From NCBI RefSeq assembly GCF_014075995.1, contig NZ_CP055153.1, positions 3,038,001 to 3,102,000 on the forward strand: DNA of 64,000 bases. Direction: 5' to 3'. Source of the stretch: Adhaeribacter radiodurans. Its GTDB lineage: Bacteria; Bacteroidota; Bacteroidia; Cytophagales; Hymenobacteraceae. The translations under genes were made by a program, and so were the position numbers. How positions within the stretch are numbered: position 1 is the first letter of the stretch; each line of letters begins with the position of its first letter. The notes under the pieces are model-generated. The model ran no database searches. It was given only the letters and a program-made list of their open reading frames with translations, and was not told where the DNA came from. Below are positions 12,957 through 22,878 of the stretch, in pieces.

Positions 12957-13256
12957 TGGGAGATGGTTTTACGGGGTAGAAACACTAACCGGGCATCAGA
13001 AGGAAGAACTGGCTGGAAGAAAGAAATGAATCTAACCAGATTGCCGAGAAGGAGAAGACAGAAAGCACCAAAGCAACAAGCTTCTTTTTAAAGAAAAGAT
13101 GCAGTGAGGCAACTTGGGAATATACCAAAAAATAAATAATAAACCTAATTAGCTACAAAGGTAACCCCATACCTAGCAAGCCATACATTTAGGTTAGCTG
13201 ACCTAGGTTCTATTACGGAACCGAGACTAGCTAACCATACAAATTAGCATGATCTA
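12957..13256. other. Intergenic spacer between paralogs C and D
   Basis: No gene. From the C start upward it holds the block ctaaccagattgccgagaa (13032-13050), the A/T-rich block ggaatataccaaaaaataaa (13118-13137, about 160 bp from the start codon) and, next to the end of paralog D, a nested hairpin (separate entry). Confidence 0.55.
13192..13236 (-). terminator. Nested hairpin downstream of paralog D
   Basis: Outer arms GGTTAGCT (13192-13199) and AGCTAACC (13229-13236) enclose inner arms GGTTC (13206-13210) and GAACC (13218-13222). It lies 20 bp beyond the stop of the gene ending at 13257. There is no clear U-run, so termination is inferred from position and structure. Confidence 0.45.
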
Positions 13257-16200
13257 TTAGCGGGTGAGCAGGAGTTTGGTAGTGTGGCTTGTCCCGGGAG
13301 TATGTAGTTGTAGCAGGTATATACCCGCAGCTTTAATACCAACATGCCATTCTACTTGATAAGTTTGATTCGCTTGCGCTTTCCCTTGGAATAAAGTACT
13401 AATTTCTCTGCCCTGACTGTCGTATACCTTTACGGTTGCGACTTGTTTTTGGGGTAATGTAAAGCTTACAGTTACTTGCTCCTGGGCTGGATTCGGGTAA
13501 ACGGTTAAGGAGCGTATCCCCGCTTCAATAATTGGTTCTGCCACCAGTGTTGCTTCTCTCTCGGCCACTATCGCAGAAGCTTCCGGAACTACTTTCACCA
13601 GCCAGTAATCACTACCACCTTGGCTTGGCTGGGTTCTGTCGCCACTTACCCCCGAATCGGATTTTCCACCCAACAAGAAACCCCCTTCTTGGGTCTGAAT
13701 CACGGCTCTTAATTCTTCGGCTTCACTACCGCCAAAAGTTTTGCTCCACTGATACTGTCCCTCTTTATCTGTTTTCACAATCCAGTAATCACTTGAGCCT
13801 TGACTATCTTGCCGTTTGTTGCCGCTCTTGTTGGAAAACGACTTTCCGGCCAGCAAGTACCCGTCACCTTGAGTGGGAATACTGGCTCTTAGCTCATCAT
13901 CTTTATCGCCACCATAACGCTTGTCCCACACCTTTTCTCCCGTGCTGGTTACTTTCAAGAGCCAGTAATCCAAGCCTCCCTGACTATCTCTGGTTTTATC
14001 AGCTCCTGCCGGAGAGTCACTCTGCCCGGAGATAAAGTAGTAACTGGTCTCGCCCTGCCCTAAGGAATAGGCTTCATCTTCTCCACTCCCGCCGTAAGCT
14101 TTATCCCAAAGTTTATTGCCATTCTTATCTAAGTTAATTAGCCAGAAGTCACTACCGCCCCGACTTATCTCACTCTTGTCGCCACTTTTACCCGATAAGG
14201 AGCTGCCTCCTAAAAGAAATCCACCATTTGCAGTTTGGACAATACCGGTCAAAGTTTCATTTAAGCTACCACCATAGCGTTTGTCCCAGAGTTTCTCTCC
14301 CTTACTGCTAATCTTAACTAACCAGTAATCATTACCTCCCCAACTCGCTTGACTCTTATCTCCACTCACGGGGGAATTACTGTACCCAGCTAATATGTAC
14401 TCTCCCGTACTCAGTTGAAATACTTTCTTTAATTCATCCGAGCCACTTCCCCCAAAGCTCTTGTCCCACTCTTCAGTGCCTTCTTTATCAATCTTGACAA
14501 TCCAGTAATCTCGACCTCCTCGATTGGCTTCTGTTTTAACTCCTCCTTTTCCGGACAAGGAACTACCTACCAGTAAATAACCGCCATCATTGGTGAGAAT
14601 TATTTGGTTCAGGTAATCATCTTCAGAGCCACCATACCTCTTATCCCAGAGCTTTTTCCCATCTGAATTACTTTTTACAATCCAGTAGTCATTTTTACCC
14701 TGGCTTGCTTGGCTTTTATCGCCACTTACTCCCGAAGCCGAATAACCACCCGATAAGTAACCACCATCCACTGTCCTGATAATTGTAGTTAAGCCTTCGT
14801 TGCCTGCCCCTCCATAACGCAGGTCCCATTGTGCCGCTAAAGGCAGTTCCTCTTTTATCTTTACTACCCAGTAGTCACCTCTTCCACTTTGACGAGGACT
14901 CCAATTTGGCTCACTCCTATCGCCATTGGCATCTGAATCAGAAGTGCCCCCTAGTAAATAATTACCATCCTGAGAAGCCAGTATAGTAGTAAAACTTTCT
15001 TGTTCGTTTCCACCTAAGGTCTTATCCCATATCTTTTCTCCTTTATTATCTATCTTTACCACCCAATAATCGCCAAATAATGTACCTCCCCGGTTATGCC
15101 CACTTTTATCTTCCCCAACACCCGAAACCGAAGAACCACCCAGAAGATAGCCATTATCCGGAGTAGTTACTAAAGCGGTAAGATTATCAAAATCCTTTCC
15201 TCCAATGGATTTATCCCAAATCTTTTTACCAGCAGCATCTATTTTAATTACCCAGTAATCATATCCACCTCTGCTGCCTTCGCTTTTATCTCCGGATTTA
15301 CCAGAAGCAGAAACACCACCTAGCAAATACCCGCCATCCGAGGTAGTTACCATGGCCCTAAGGTAATCTACACTATGCCCACCTAAGGTTTTATCCCATA
15401 TCTTATTACCACTCTTATCTATCTTTATTACCCAATAATCTTCCGGATAAGTATCGTTTCCAGTTGGTGTCCCCCAGTTATTTTCACTTTTATCCCCACT
15501 CTTACCGGACAAAGAGGTACCCCCCAAAAGATATCCACCAACTGAAGCTACCTCAATTGAGGAAAGTAAATCACTGCCATTTCCACCGTAAGTTTTATCC
15601 CATACCTTATTTCCCTTGCTATCTATCTTCACTACCCAGTAATCATATCCATCCCCGATACTACCTGAACCAGATGTACCGCCCAGCAAATAACCTCCAT
15701 CTGGTGTAGCTACCATGGCTTCCAGGTAATTATTAGATCCATAATTACCGAAGGTCTTATCCCATTCCTTGGTACCATTGCTACTAATCTTAACTATCCA
15801 GTAAAGATTACTTGAATCAAAATTGGAAGTTCCACCAATTAGATAACCCCCATCAACAGTGATTATGATACTAGAAAGTGTGGCCCCTAAATCTCCCTTT
15901 TCATCTAAGGTTATGTCCCAAATCTTTGTCCCATTCTTATCCATCTTTACGAGCCAATACCCCCTTTTCTCTGCACTTTTATCCCCGCTTTTATGAGAAT
16001 CAGAGTTACCTGCCAATAAATAACCACCATCTGGCGTCGCTATCATTGCGCCAAGTCGATCATATTTCTCTCCTCCGAAGCGTTTATCCCAAACTTTTGT
16101 AACCGGGGCAAGTTTATCCACCAAAATAATTTGGGTAACTTCCGGAGCGGAGTTATATATTCCATTACCAGCCTGAGATGCTTTTACTACAATCTTACCT

Positions 16201-17705
16201 ACACCCGTAAGTTTAAGCGTATTGCCGCTAAGAGCAGCCGGACCAGACACTAGTGAAAAAGTAACGGGCAACCCCGAACTGGCTTTCGCCGAAAGAATAA
16301 AAGGAGCATCGCCCAAGGTTTTGGTAATAAGGGGAGTAGAGTATGAAATAGTTTGAGCTTTTTTTTCCTTTATCTTAATTATCCAATAATCCCGATAACC
16401 TTTACTGGCCTGGCTTTTATCTCCGCTAATACCTGATTCCGAAGCACCTCCTAATAGATACTCATTCTTCCCGGCTGCTATTAAAGCAGAATGGTAATCG
16501 TTGCTATTTCCCCCAAAGGTTTTATCCCACAACTTATTTCCGGTTGCATCAATCTTAACCAGCCAGAAATCATTACCTCCCTGGCCAGCCTCGCTTTTAT
16601 CTCCTCCTACACCTGAAACAGAACTGCCACCCAGCAAATAACCATCTTGTGTTTTTAAAACAGTTGTTAATACATCGTTCTCTTTACCTCCATATGTTAT
16701 ATCCCACTGCTTTAAACCACTCGCATCTACTTTAATTATCCAATAATCGATACCACCTTTACTTGGTTCGCTCTTAACTTTGCCCGCAGCAGAAGGAGAA
16801 TGACCACACAGTAAAAAACCACTATCTGAAGTTGGGGTAATGGCAACAAGATTGTCTTCGGTCGAACTTTCACCAAAGGCCTTATCCCATAGCTGTTTAC
16901 CATCCTTGTCTATCTTCACTATCCAATAATCATTTGGCGTACCGTTACATCGAATCATATTTCCTCCCAGCAAATACCCCCCATCTGCAGTCGGTACAAC
17001 GGTGAACAGCCTTTGGTTACATCCATCTTTTCTTTTATAAGTATAACTCCATATTTCTTTACCAGAAGCATCTAGTTTAAGCACATTAAATTTTTCGGTT
17101 GTATACCCAATAGTTCCGCCTAAAATAAAACCACCATCTGGAGTAGCTAAAACCGATTGAAGCTGGTCATTAATAGACCTCTCAAAACTTTTATCCCATA
17201 CTTTATTTCCGGAGGCATCTATTTTTACAATCCAATAATCATAGGAGCATTCATAATCATCGCAAAAGTTTTCATTAGGTTCCGTCTTATCACCACTTAT
17301 TCCAGATTCCGAAAAACCTCCCAGTAAATAACCACCTCCTGGTAAATTTATTAAAGTTGTAAGACGATCGTATCTGTCTCCCCCAAAGGTTTTATCCCAT
17401 TGTTTTATACCTTGGGCTGATAATTTTACGACCCAATAATCAGCAATTCCTCTGCTGGTTTGGCTTTTATCCTTATCCTTGTCCGATTCGGAAGTTCCGC
17501 CTAACAGATAGCCTCCGTCCGGGGTAGCTATCATCACCGATAGTTCATCCGAAAGACTTCCGCCGAAAGTTCTGTCCCAGACTTTAGTTTGGGCTTGCGA
17601 ATGAAATGCCGATTGTAAAAAAAACAGGAAAATGAATGATAATCGGTTATAACTGATTGGTAATACCAAGATTTGCTGGGGTTGCCGGAGAATAGAAGTA
17701 CTCAT
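13257..17705 (-). CDS. Giant triple-propeller T9SS-type repeat protein, paralog D (intact, 1,482 aa)
   Basis: Begins MSTSILRQ with a hydrophobic signal segment ending FHSQAQ. Seven repeats, Ig-like module at about 452-534 (type ending TQIILVD), seven repeats, linker KEELPLAAQW, seven repeats from about 957, and a sorting domain from about 1398 (VYPNPAQEQVTVSF, AGIYLLQL). A repeat runs: WDKxxGG, DxL, TxDGGYLLGG, SGDKSxxxxG, DYWxVKxDxxG, about 61 residues with four predicted strands. Repeats 2 and 4 have cysteine pairs. The part coding for blades 18-20 is almost identical in DNA to paralog E. Predicted to be secreted by the T9SS and anchored at the cell surface; the ligand is unknown. Confidence 0.88.
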   Translation of the reverse strand: MSTSILRQPQQILVLPISYNRLSFIFLFFLQSAFHSQAQTKVWDRTFGGSLSDELSVMIATPDGGYLLGGTSESDKDKDKSQTSRGIADYWVVKLSAQGIKQWDKTFGGDRYDRLTTLINLPGGGYLLGGFSESGISGDKTEPNENFCDDYECSYDYWIVKIDASGNKVWDKSFERSINDQLQSVLATPDGGFILGGTIGYTTEKFNVLKLDASGKEIWSYTYKRKDGCNQRLFTVVPTADGGYLLGGNMIRCNGTPNDYWIVKIDKDGKQLWDKAFGESSTEDNLVAITPTSDSGFLLCGHSPSAAGKVKSEPSKGGIDYWIIKVDASGLKQWDITYGGKENDVLTTVLKTQDGYLLGGSSVSGVGGDKSEAGQGGNDFWLVKIDATGNKLWDKTFGGNSNDYHSALIAAGKNEYLLGGASESGISGDKSQASKGYRDYWIIKIKEKKAQTISYSTPLITKTLGDAPFILSAKASSGLPVTFSLVSGPAALSGNTLKLTGVGKIVVKASQAGNGIYNSAPEVTQIILVDKLAPVTKVWDKRFGGEKYDRLGAMIATPDGGYLLAGNSDSHKSGDKSAEKRGYWLVKMDKNGTKIWDITLDEKGDLGATLSSIIITVDGGYLIGGTSNFDSSNLYWIVKISSNGTKEWDKTFGNYGSNNYLEAMVATPDGGYLLGGTSGSGSIGDGYDYWVVKIDSKGNKVWDKTYGGNGSDLLSSIEVASVGGYLLGGTSLSGKSGDKSENNWGTPTGNDTYPEDYWVIKIDKSGNKIWDKTLGGHSVDYLRAMVTTSDGGYLLGGVSASGKSGDKSEGSRGGYDYWVIKIDAAGKKIWDKSIGGKDFDNLTALVTTPDNGYLLGGSSVSGVGEDKSGHNRGGTLFGDYWVVKIDNKGEKIWDKTLGGNEQESFTTILASQDGNYLLGGTSDSDANGDRSEPNWSPRQSGRGDYWVVKIKEELPLAAQWDLRYGGAGNEGLTTIIRTVDGGYLSGGYSASGVSGDKSQASQGKNDYWIVKSNSDGKKLWDKRYGGSEDDYLNQIILTNDGGYLLVGSSLSGKGGVKTEANRGGRDYWIVKIDKEGTEEWDKSFGGSGSDELKKVFQLSTGEYILAGYSNSPVSGDKSQASWGGNDYWLVKISSKGEKLWDKRYGGSLNETLTGIVQTANGGFLLGGSSLSGKSGDKSEISRGGSDFWLINLDKNGNKLWDKAYGGSGEDEAYSLGQGETSYYFISGQSDSPAGADKTRDSQGGLDYWLLKVTSTGEKVWDKRYGGDKDDELRASIPTQGDGYLLAGKSFSNKSGNKRQDSQGSSDYWIVKTDKEGQYQWSKTFGGSEAEELRAVIQTQEGGFLLGGKSDSGVSGDRTQPSQGGSDYWLVKVVPEASAIVAEREATLVAEPIIEAGIRSLTVYPNPAQEQVTVSFTLPQKQVATVKVYDSQGREISTLFQGKAQANQTYQVEWHVGIKAAGIYLLQLHTPGTSHTTKLLLTR
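14017..14384. repeat. Near-identical tract shared with 18762-19129
   Basis: By eye, 368 bp with only four mismatches against 18762-19129, inside the third propeller of paralog D. Flanking sequence of the two genes is clearly more divergent, so recent gene conversion is likely. Confidence 0.8.
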
Positions 17706-18007
17706 AATGTAAGAGTATTATTAAATGAGGTAATTAAATAATAACCAATCAGAGAAATATAGCCCAACTAAGAATATAGAAGATAGTCTAGCCAGAAAGT
17801 TGAGCAGCATTAAACGGCTGTTGAATTGATCCATGTTTTTAAGAAACAGAGCCGCTAAACAACCTAAGACTTTATAAGAAAAAAGAGTTAAAAACTATTC
17901 CCCTAAGCAACTAATTACACCTTAAAAATGCACAAGAACTTTAATAATAAGTATCCAATTTTTCATAAAACCCGCACCAAGTAGTCAAATTAAGTAACAG
18001 AAAGTTT
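17706..18007. other. Intergenic spacer between paralogs D and E
   Basis: About 300 bp, AT-rich, no open frame with coding character. It should hold the promoter and leader of paralog D; the block conserved before C, F and G is not clearly recognisable here. Confidence 0.4.
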
Positions 18008-21000
18008 TCAACGAGAAAGCAAGAGTTTAACAATTTGATTTTTATCTAAGGTGTGCAATTGTAACAGATACATACCCGCAGGTTGGTTACGAGCTTGCCA
18101 GTCTATTTTGTAAGTTTGATTTGCTTTTGCCTCCCCTTGGAACAAAGTAGTTACCGTTATACCTTGGCCATCATACACCTTTAAGGTAGCATCTTGGGTT
18201 TGCGGTAAAGTAAAACGAACTGTTATTACCTCTGAAAACGGATTCGGAAAACCTTGGAGTACGTTTAGTTTCTCTTTCGACTCAGCTACAATCATTACCT
18301 CTCTCTCGGCTACAATAGGCTTAGCTTCGGGAGCTACTTTTACTAGCCAGTAATCACTTCCTCCCTGGCTAGGCTGCGTTCTATCGCCACTCACTCCTGA
18401 ATTCGACTTACCTCCCAGCAAGAAACCACCATCGTTGGTTTGCAGCACGGCTCTTAACTCTTCGGCACTACTGCCCCCAAAAGTTTTACTCCATTGGTAC
18501 TGTCCGTCTTTGTCCGTTTTCACGATCCAGTAATCACTGGAGCCTTGGCTGTCTTGCCGTTTGTTGCCACTCATGTTGGAGAAGGACTTGCCGGCTAGTA
18601 AGTACCCGCCATCACTGGTCCGTAGACTGGCTCGTAGTTCTTCATCCAACGTGCCTCCAAAGCGCTTGTCCCAGATTTTAGCGCCGCTACTTGTTACTTT
18701 AATAAACCAGAAATCTTTACCCCCCTGGCTATCACGGGATTTATCTAATCCTGCTGGGGAATCACTCTGCCCGGAGATAAAGTAGTAACTGGTCTCGCCC
18801 TGCCCTAAGGAATAGGCTTCATCTTCTCCACTCCCGCCGTAAGCTTTATCCCAAAGTTTGTTACCATTCTTATCTAAGTTAATTAGCCAGAAGTCACTTC
18901 CGCCCCGACTTATCTCACTCTTGTCGCCACTTTTACCCGATAAGGAGCTGCCTCCTAAAAGAAATCCACCATTTGCAGTTTGGACAATACCGGTCAAAGT
19001 TTCATTTAAGCTACCACCATAGCGTTTGTCCCAGAGTTTCTCTCCCTTACTGCTAATCTTAACTAACCAGTAATCATTACCTCCCCAACTCGCTTGACTC
19101 TTATCTCCACTCACGAGGGAATTACTGTAGCCTGCCAGAATGAACTCGCCTGTACTTAGTTCAAGCACTTTTTTGAGTTCATCCGAGCCACTACCTCCGT
19201 ATTTCTTATCCCACTCTTTCGTACCGGCTTTATCTATTTTTATGATCCAGTAGTCCCGGTCGCCTTGACTTGTTTCTATTTTGTCACCACCTTTCCCAGA
19301 CAAGGAACTACCCGCCAATAAATAACCGCTATCTTTGGTTTGTATGATCCGGTTCAGGTAATCATCTTCAGAGCCACCATAACGCTTATCCCAGAGCTTT
19401 TTACCGTCTTTATCACTCTTCAAAATCCAATAATCGTTTTTACCCTGACTAGCTTGGCTTTTATCGCCACTTACTCCCGAACTAGAATACCCACCCGATA
19501 AGTAACCACCATCCACTGTCCTGATGATTGTAGTAAAGCTTTCGTTTCCGGATCCACCGTAACGCATATCCCACTGTGCCGTTAATGGTAATTCCTCTTT
19601 GATCTTGACCAGCCACCAGTCTCCTCTTTGGCTGCCGTTAAGCTCGCGCCCTGATTCACTTTTGTCGCCATTGGCCCCTGATCTAGAGCTACCGCCCACT
19701 AAATAACTGCCATCCTGGGCGGCAACTAAGCTAACAAGATTCTCACTGTCATCTCCCCCTAAGGTTTTATCCCATAGCTTTTGTCCTTTCGAATCTATTT
19801 TTATCAGCCAATAGTCCCCTGATTGAAAATAAAGGCCACCGCGGTATTCCCCCGTTTTATCTCCTCCAATATTGGAATCGGAATCACCTCCCAGTAAATA
19901 CCCCCCATCTGAAGTAGGAAGCAGAACAGTAAGTGCATCTGTTTGTTTACTACCAAAGGTTTTATCCCATACTTTTTTACCCTTGGAATTTAGCTTCACT
20001 ACCCAATAATCTGGAGTGATATTATCAAATTCATCCAGGTTACCTTTATTTCCTTCCGTCTTATCGCCACCCTTATCTGAATAAGAAGAACCACCCACCA
20101 GGTAACCGCCATCTGCTGTATTCACCATGGCAGTAAGATTATCAAATTTATCTGCCCCGAAGGTTCTATCCCACACCTTTTTGCCGGTAGCATCTAGCTT
20201 CACTACCCAATAATCAGAGAAATAACCATCCTCATTCGGATTATCTTTTTTGTTTTCACTTTTGTCGCCACCTTTATCCGAATTAGAAGAACCACCCACC
20301 AGATAACCACCGTCTGGAGTGGCAACTAATGAGGCTAAATAATCATCTTGCTTACCTCCCAGGGTTTTGTCCCAAAGCTTATTCCCCGCTGCATCCACTT
20401 TTAGTACCCAATAATCTCTTCCTCCACGAGGAGGTTCGGTTTTATCCTTCCCCTTTATTTCATTAGTAGTCCCCCCTAGTAAATAACCGCCATCCGATGT
20501 TGCTATCATTGCTGAAAGAAGAGCCGGCCCCCTAAATTGTCTCTCCCACTCCTTTGTTCCCTCCTTATCCGTTTTAAAAAGATAAAAATCCTGCGATTCA
20601 TCATCCATACTTAGCAAACCCAAAGAACCACCAAACAAGTAACCGCCATCGGAAGCCATTACTCCTAAAGACAGTCTTCTGTCATCGTTACCACCCAAGT
20701 CTTTATCCCATTCTGTCTGACCTTTGCTATCTATTTTTACTATTCTAAATCCGGCTTCCTGGTACATGTATAGTCGGGATATCCCGCCTAGTAAATGCCC
20801 ACCATCCGAGGTAGTTATTACAGTAGTAAGTTCGTCGTTATACCGCCGGCTAAAGGTTTTATCCCATACCTTAGTAACCGGAATAGAGGGATCAACGAGA
20901 ATAATTTGAGTACCGTCAAGAGCTGCGCTATAGGTGTTATTACCGGCTTGAGATGCTTTTATCGTGACTTTACCCACTCCAGTGAGAGAAAGCGTATTAT

Positions 21001-22570
21001 TGGTAAGGGTAGCAGGGCCAGATTCAACGCGAAAAGTAACCGGCAAACCGGAACTAGCTTTAGCCAAGAGAATAAAGGGTACTTCTCCGTAGGTTTTGGT
21101 AAGCAGAGGAGAATTAAAAGTAATGGTTTGACTTTTTTTATTTGTATCCTCCACTTTCAATACCCAGTAATCATTGCTCCCTTTACTTTCCTGCGTTTTG
21201 TCCTCGCTAATACCTTGGCTGGAAGTCGTACCCAATAAATAGTTTTCGTCAGGTGTTACAACCAGAGAAACATGATTGAGGGCATAACCACCGTCACCAA
21301 AAGTTTTATCCCAAACTTTCGTTCCATTCTCTTTTACCTTGACAAGCCAACAGCCAGATTTGTCCTCACTTTTGTCGGCTCCTTTACGCCGACTAGAAAA
21401 GCCTGCCAATACAAATCCGCCACTAGGCAAAGCTATCATAGCTGTAAGGCTACCGGCACTATAGCTTTTATCCCAGACCTTTTTACCGTTACTATCTAAC
21501 TTTACTATCCAATATCCACCCTTGGCTTCACTCTTCTCGCCACTTATGTTTGAATTAGAAGAACCGCCAACTAAGTACCCTCCATCAGCGGTAAACAACA
21601 TAGAATAAAGTTCATCCTTTAATGTTCCTCCTATTGTTTTGTCCCAGAGCTTTTTACCATCAGTATCTATTTTTACTACCCAGTAATCACCCTTATTGTT
21701 GAGAATATCCGCCGCATCCCGGCTAGCTTCACTCTTATCCCCACTTATTTCTGACTCTGAAAAACCGCCGAGTAAGTAACCACTATCCTTAGTTACAATC
21801 AGGGAGGTTAGTTTATCGTTTTTATTGCCTCCAAATGTTTTGTCCCATATCTTAGTACCATTAGCATCTATCTTAACTACCCAATAATCATAACTACAGT
21901 ACTGTTCACATCCAGCTCCATTTACTTCACTTTTATCTTCGCCTTCCCCTGAATTAGAAGAACCTCCCAGTAAAAACCCACCATCGGAGGTAGATACCGA
22001 AGCAGTAAGGTCATCATAACCTTTTCCCCCAAAGGTTCTATCCCATACTTTATTTCCGTTCGCATCTATTTTCACGACCCAATAGTCTGGAGTATCGTAA
22101 AAACTGCCTTGCAAGGTGCCTCTGTTGTTTTCACTCTTATCGCCACTCTTGCCCGAATAGGAAGAGCCCCCCAGCAAATAGCCGCCATCCGGTGTAGCCA
22201 CTAAAGCATGAAGCTCATCACTACTATTACCGCCGAAAGTTTTATCCCACAATTTATTTCCGTTCACATCTATTTTTACTACCCAGTAATCATAACTCAA
22301 CGGGTCATTTGATCCTCGCTCAGGTTCACTCTTATCGCCACTTTTACCCGAGTAGGAACTACCCCCCAGCAAATAGCCGCCATCAGATGTAGCCACCATT
22401 GCCGTGAAGTTATCCTCTTTATCGCCGCCAATAGTTTTGTCCCACACTTTTGTTTGAGCTCGAGCAAAGAAGCTTATCAGTAGCCATAAAAACAACAAAA
22501 GAGTTAACTGAACCCAAAAATGAGGTTTAGCAGCAAGCCCTTCTTTCCTAATTGATAAAGATGTTTTCAT
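18008..22570 (-). CDS. Giant triple-propeller T9SS-type repeat protein, paralog E (intact, 1,520 aa)
   Basis: Start MKTSLSIRKEG, signal peptide core LLLFLWLLISFFARAQ (cleavage near residue 38-39). First set of seven repeats at about 41-470, Ig-like module at about 480-562 (QTITF ... TQIILVD), second seven at about 563-990, linker KEELPLTAQW, third seven at about 998-1415, sorting domain from about 1437. The sorting domain is slightly unusual: FPNPFSEVITVRF instead of YPNPAxxQV in the others. Repeat 3 has a cysteine-pair loop (GCEQYCSYDYW). Blades 8-10 are atypical (KVWDKTFSRR, TEWDKDLGG, KEWERQFRG) with lost GDK loops. Predicted surface protein of unknown ligand. Confidence 0.88.
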   Translation of the reverse strand: MKTSLSIRKEGLAAKPHFWVQLTLLLFLWLLISFFARAQTKVWDKTIGGDKEDNFTAMVATSDGGYLLGGSSYSGKSGDKSEPERGSNDPLSYDYWVVKIDVNGNKLWDKTFGGNSSDELHALVATPDGGYLLGGSSYSGKSGDKSENNRGTLQGSFYDTPDYWVVKIDANGNKVWDRTFGGKGYDDLTASVSTSDGGFLLGGSSNSGEGEDKSEVNGAGCEQYCSYDYWVVKIDANGTKIWDKTFGGNKNDKLTSLIVTKDSGYLLGGFSESEISGDKSEASRDAADILNNKGDYWVVKIDTDGKKLWDKTIGGTLKDELYSMLFTADGGYLVGGSSNSNISGEKSEAKGGYWIVKLDSNGKKVWDKSYSAGSLTAMIALPSGGFVLAGFSSRRKGADKSEDKSGCWLVKVKENGTKVWDKTFGDGGYALNHVSLVVTPDENYLLGTTSSQGISEDKTQESKGSNDYWVLKVEDTNKKSQTITFNSPLLTKTYGEVPFILLAKASSGLPVTFRVESGPATLTNNTLSLTGVGKVTIKASQAGNNTYSAALDGTQIILVDPSIPVTKVWDKTFSRRYNDELTTVITTSDGGHLLGGISRLYMYQEAGFRIVKIDSKGQTEWDKDLGGNDDRRLSLGVMASDGGYLFGGSLGLLSMDDESQDFYLFKTDKEGTKEWERQFRGPALLSAMIATSDGGYLLGGTTNEIKGKDKTEPPRGGRDYWVLKVDAAGNKLWDKTLGGKQDDYLASLVATPDGGYLVGGSSNSDKGGDKSENKKDNPNEDGYFSDYWVVKLDATGKKVWDRTFGADKFDNLTAMVNTADGGYLVGGSSYSDKGGDKTEGNKGNLDEFDNITPDYWVVKLNSKGKKVWDKTFGSKQTDALTVLLPTSDGGYLLGGDSDSNIGGDKTGEYRGGLYFQSGDYWLIKIDSKGQKLWDKTLGGDDSENLVSLVAAQDGSYLVGGSSRSGANGDKSESGRELNGSQRGDWWLVKIKEELPLTAQWDMRYGGSGNESFTTIIRTVDGGYLSGGYSSSGVSGDKSQASQGKNDYWILKSDKDGKKLWDKRYGGSEDDYLNRIIQTKDSGYLLAGSSLSGKGGDKIETSQGDRDYWIIKIDKAGTKEWDKKYGGSGSDELKKVLELSTGEFILAGYSNSLVSGDKSQASWGGNDYWLVKISSKGEKLWDKRYGGSLNETLTGIVQTANGGFLLGGSSLSGKSGDKSEISRGGSDFWLINLDKNGNKLWDKAYGGSGEDEAYSLGQGETSYYFISGQSDSPAGLDKSRDSQGGKDFWFIKVTSSGAKIWDKRFGGTLDEELRASLRTSDGGYLLAGKSFSNMSGNKRQDSQGSSDYWIVKTDKDGQYQWSKTFGGSSAEELRAVLQTNDGGFLLGGKSNSGVSGDRTQPSQGGSDYWLVKVAPEAKPIVAEREVMIVAESKEKLNVLQGFPNPFSEVITVRFTLPQTQDATLKVYDGQGITVTTLFQGEAKANQTYKIDWQARNQPAGMYLLQLHTLDKNQIVKLLLSR
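18762..19129. repeat. Near-identical tract shared with 14017-14384
   Basis: Partner of the tract in paralog D; four mismatches in 368 bp by eye. It codes for parts of blades 18-20 of the third propeller, including the peptide KLWDKAYGGSGEDEAYSLGQ. Confidence 0.8.
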
Positions 22571-22878
22571 TACTGTAAGGGTTTTGAAGAGAAGATAAAT
22601 ACTAATTCAAAATAGGTTTAAAATGCCGTCGGAAAGAAGTAAGAGGAAAATAAGAGGTCTGCTAGACGATTTAACTACTACCACTTCAACCTGTTTTATA
22701 GAAATATCTGGTTACTAAAACAACAAAGTAATAAACTGATAAACAGAGATAAAAGCTAAACACATTCTCTTGTCTGGTTCTATTAAACCACCGAGAAACA
22801 AAATATAGAAAAGATTGGTAGCCCCGATTCCAATACTCATACCTGTACCAGTTAACTTATTAAATAGCACCTAAATAC
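22571..22878. other. Intergenic spacer between paralogs E and F
   Basis: About 308 bp without a gene. A short dyad GGTT-ctatta-AACC near 22775 resembles the inner hairpin after paralog D and may end transcription of paralog F. Nothing else stands out. Confidence 0.4.
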
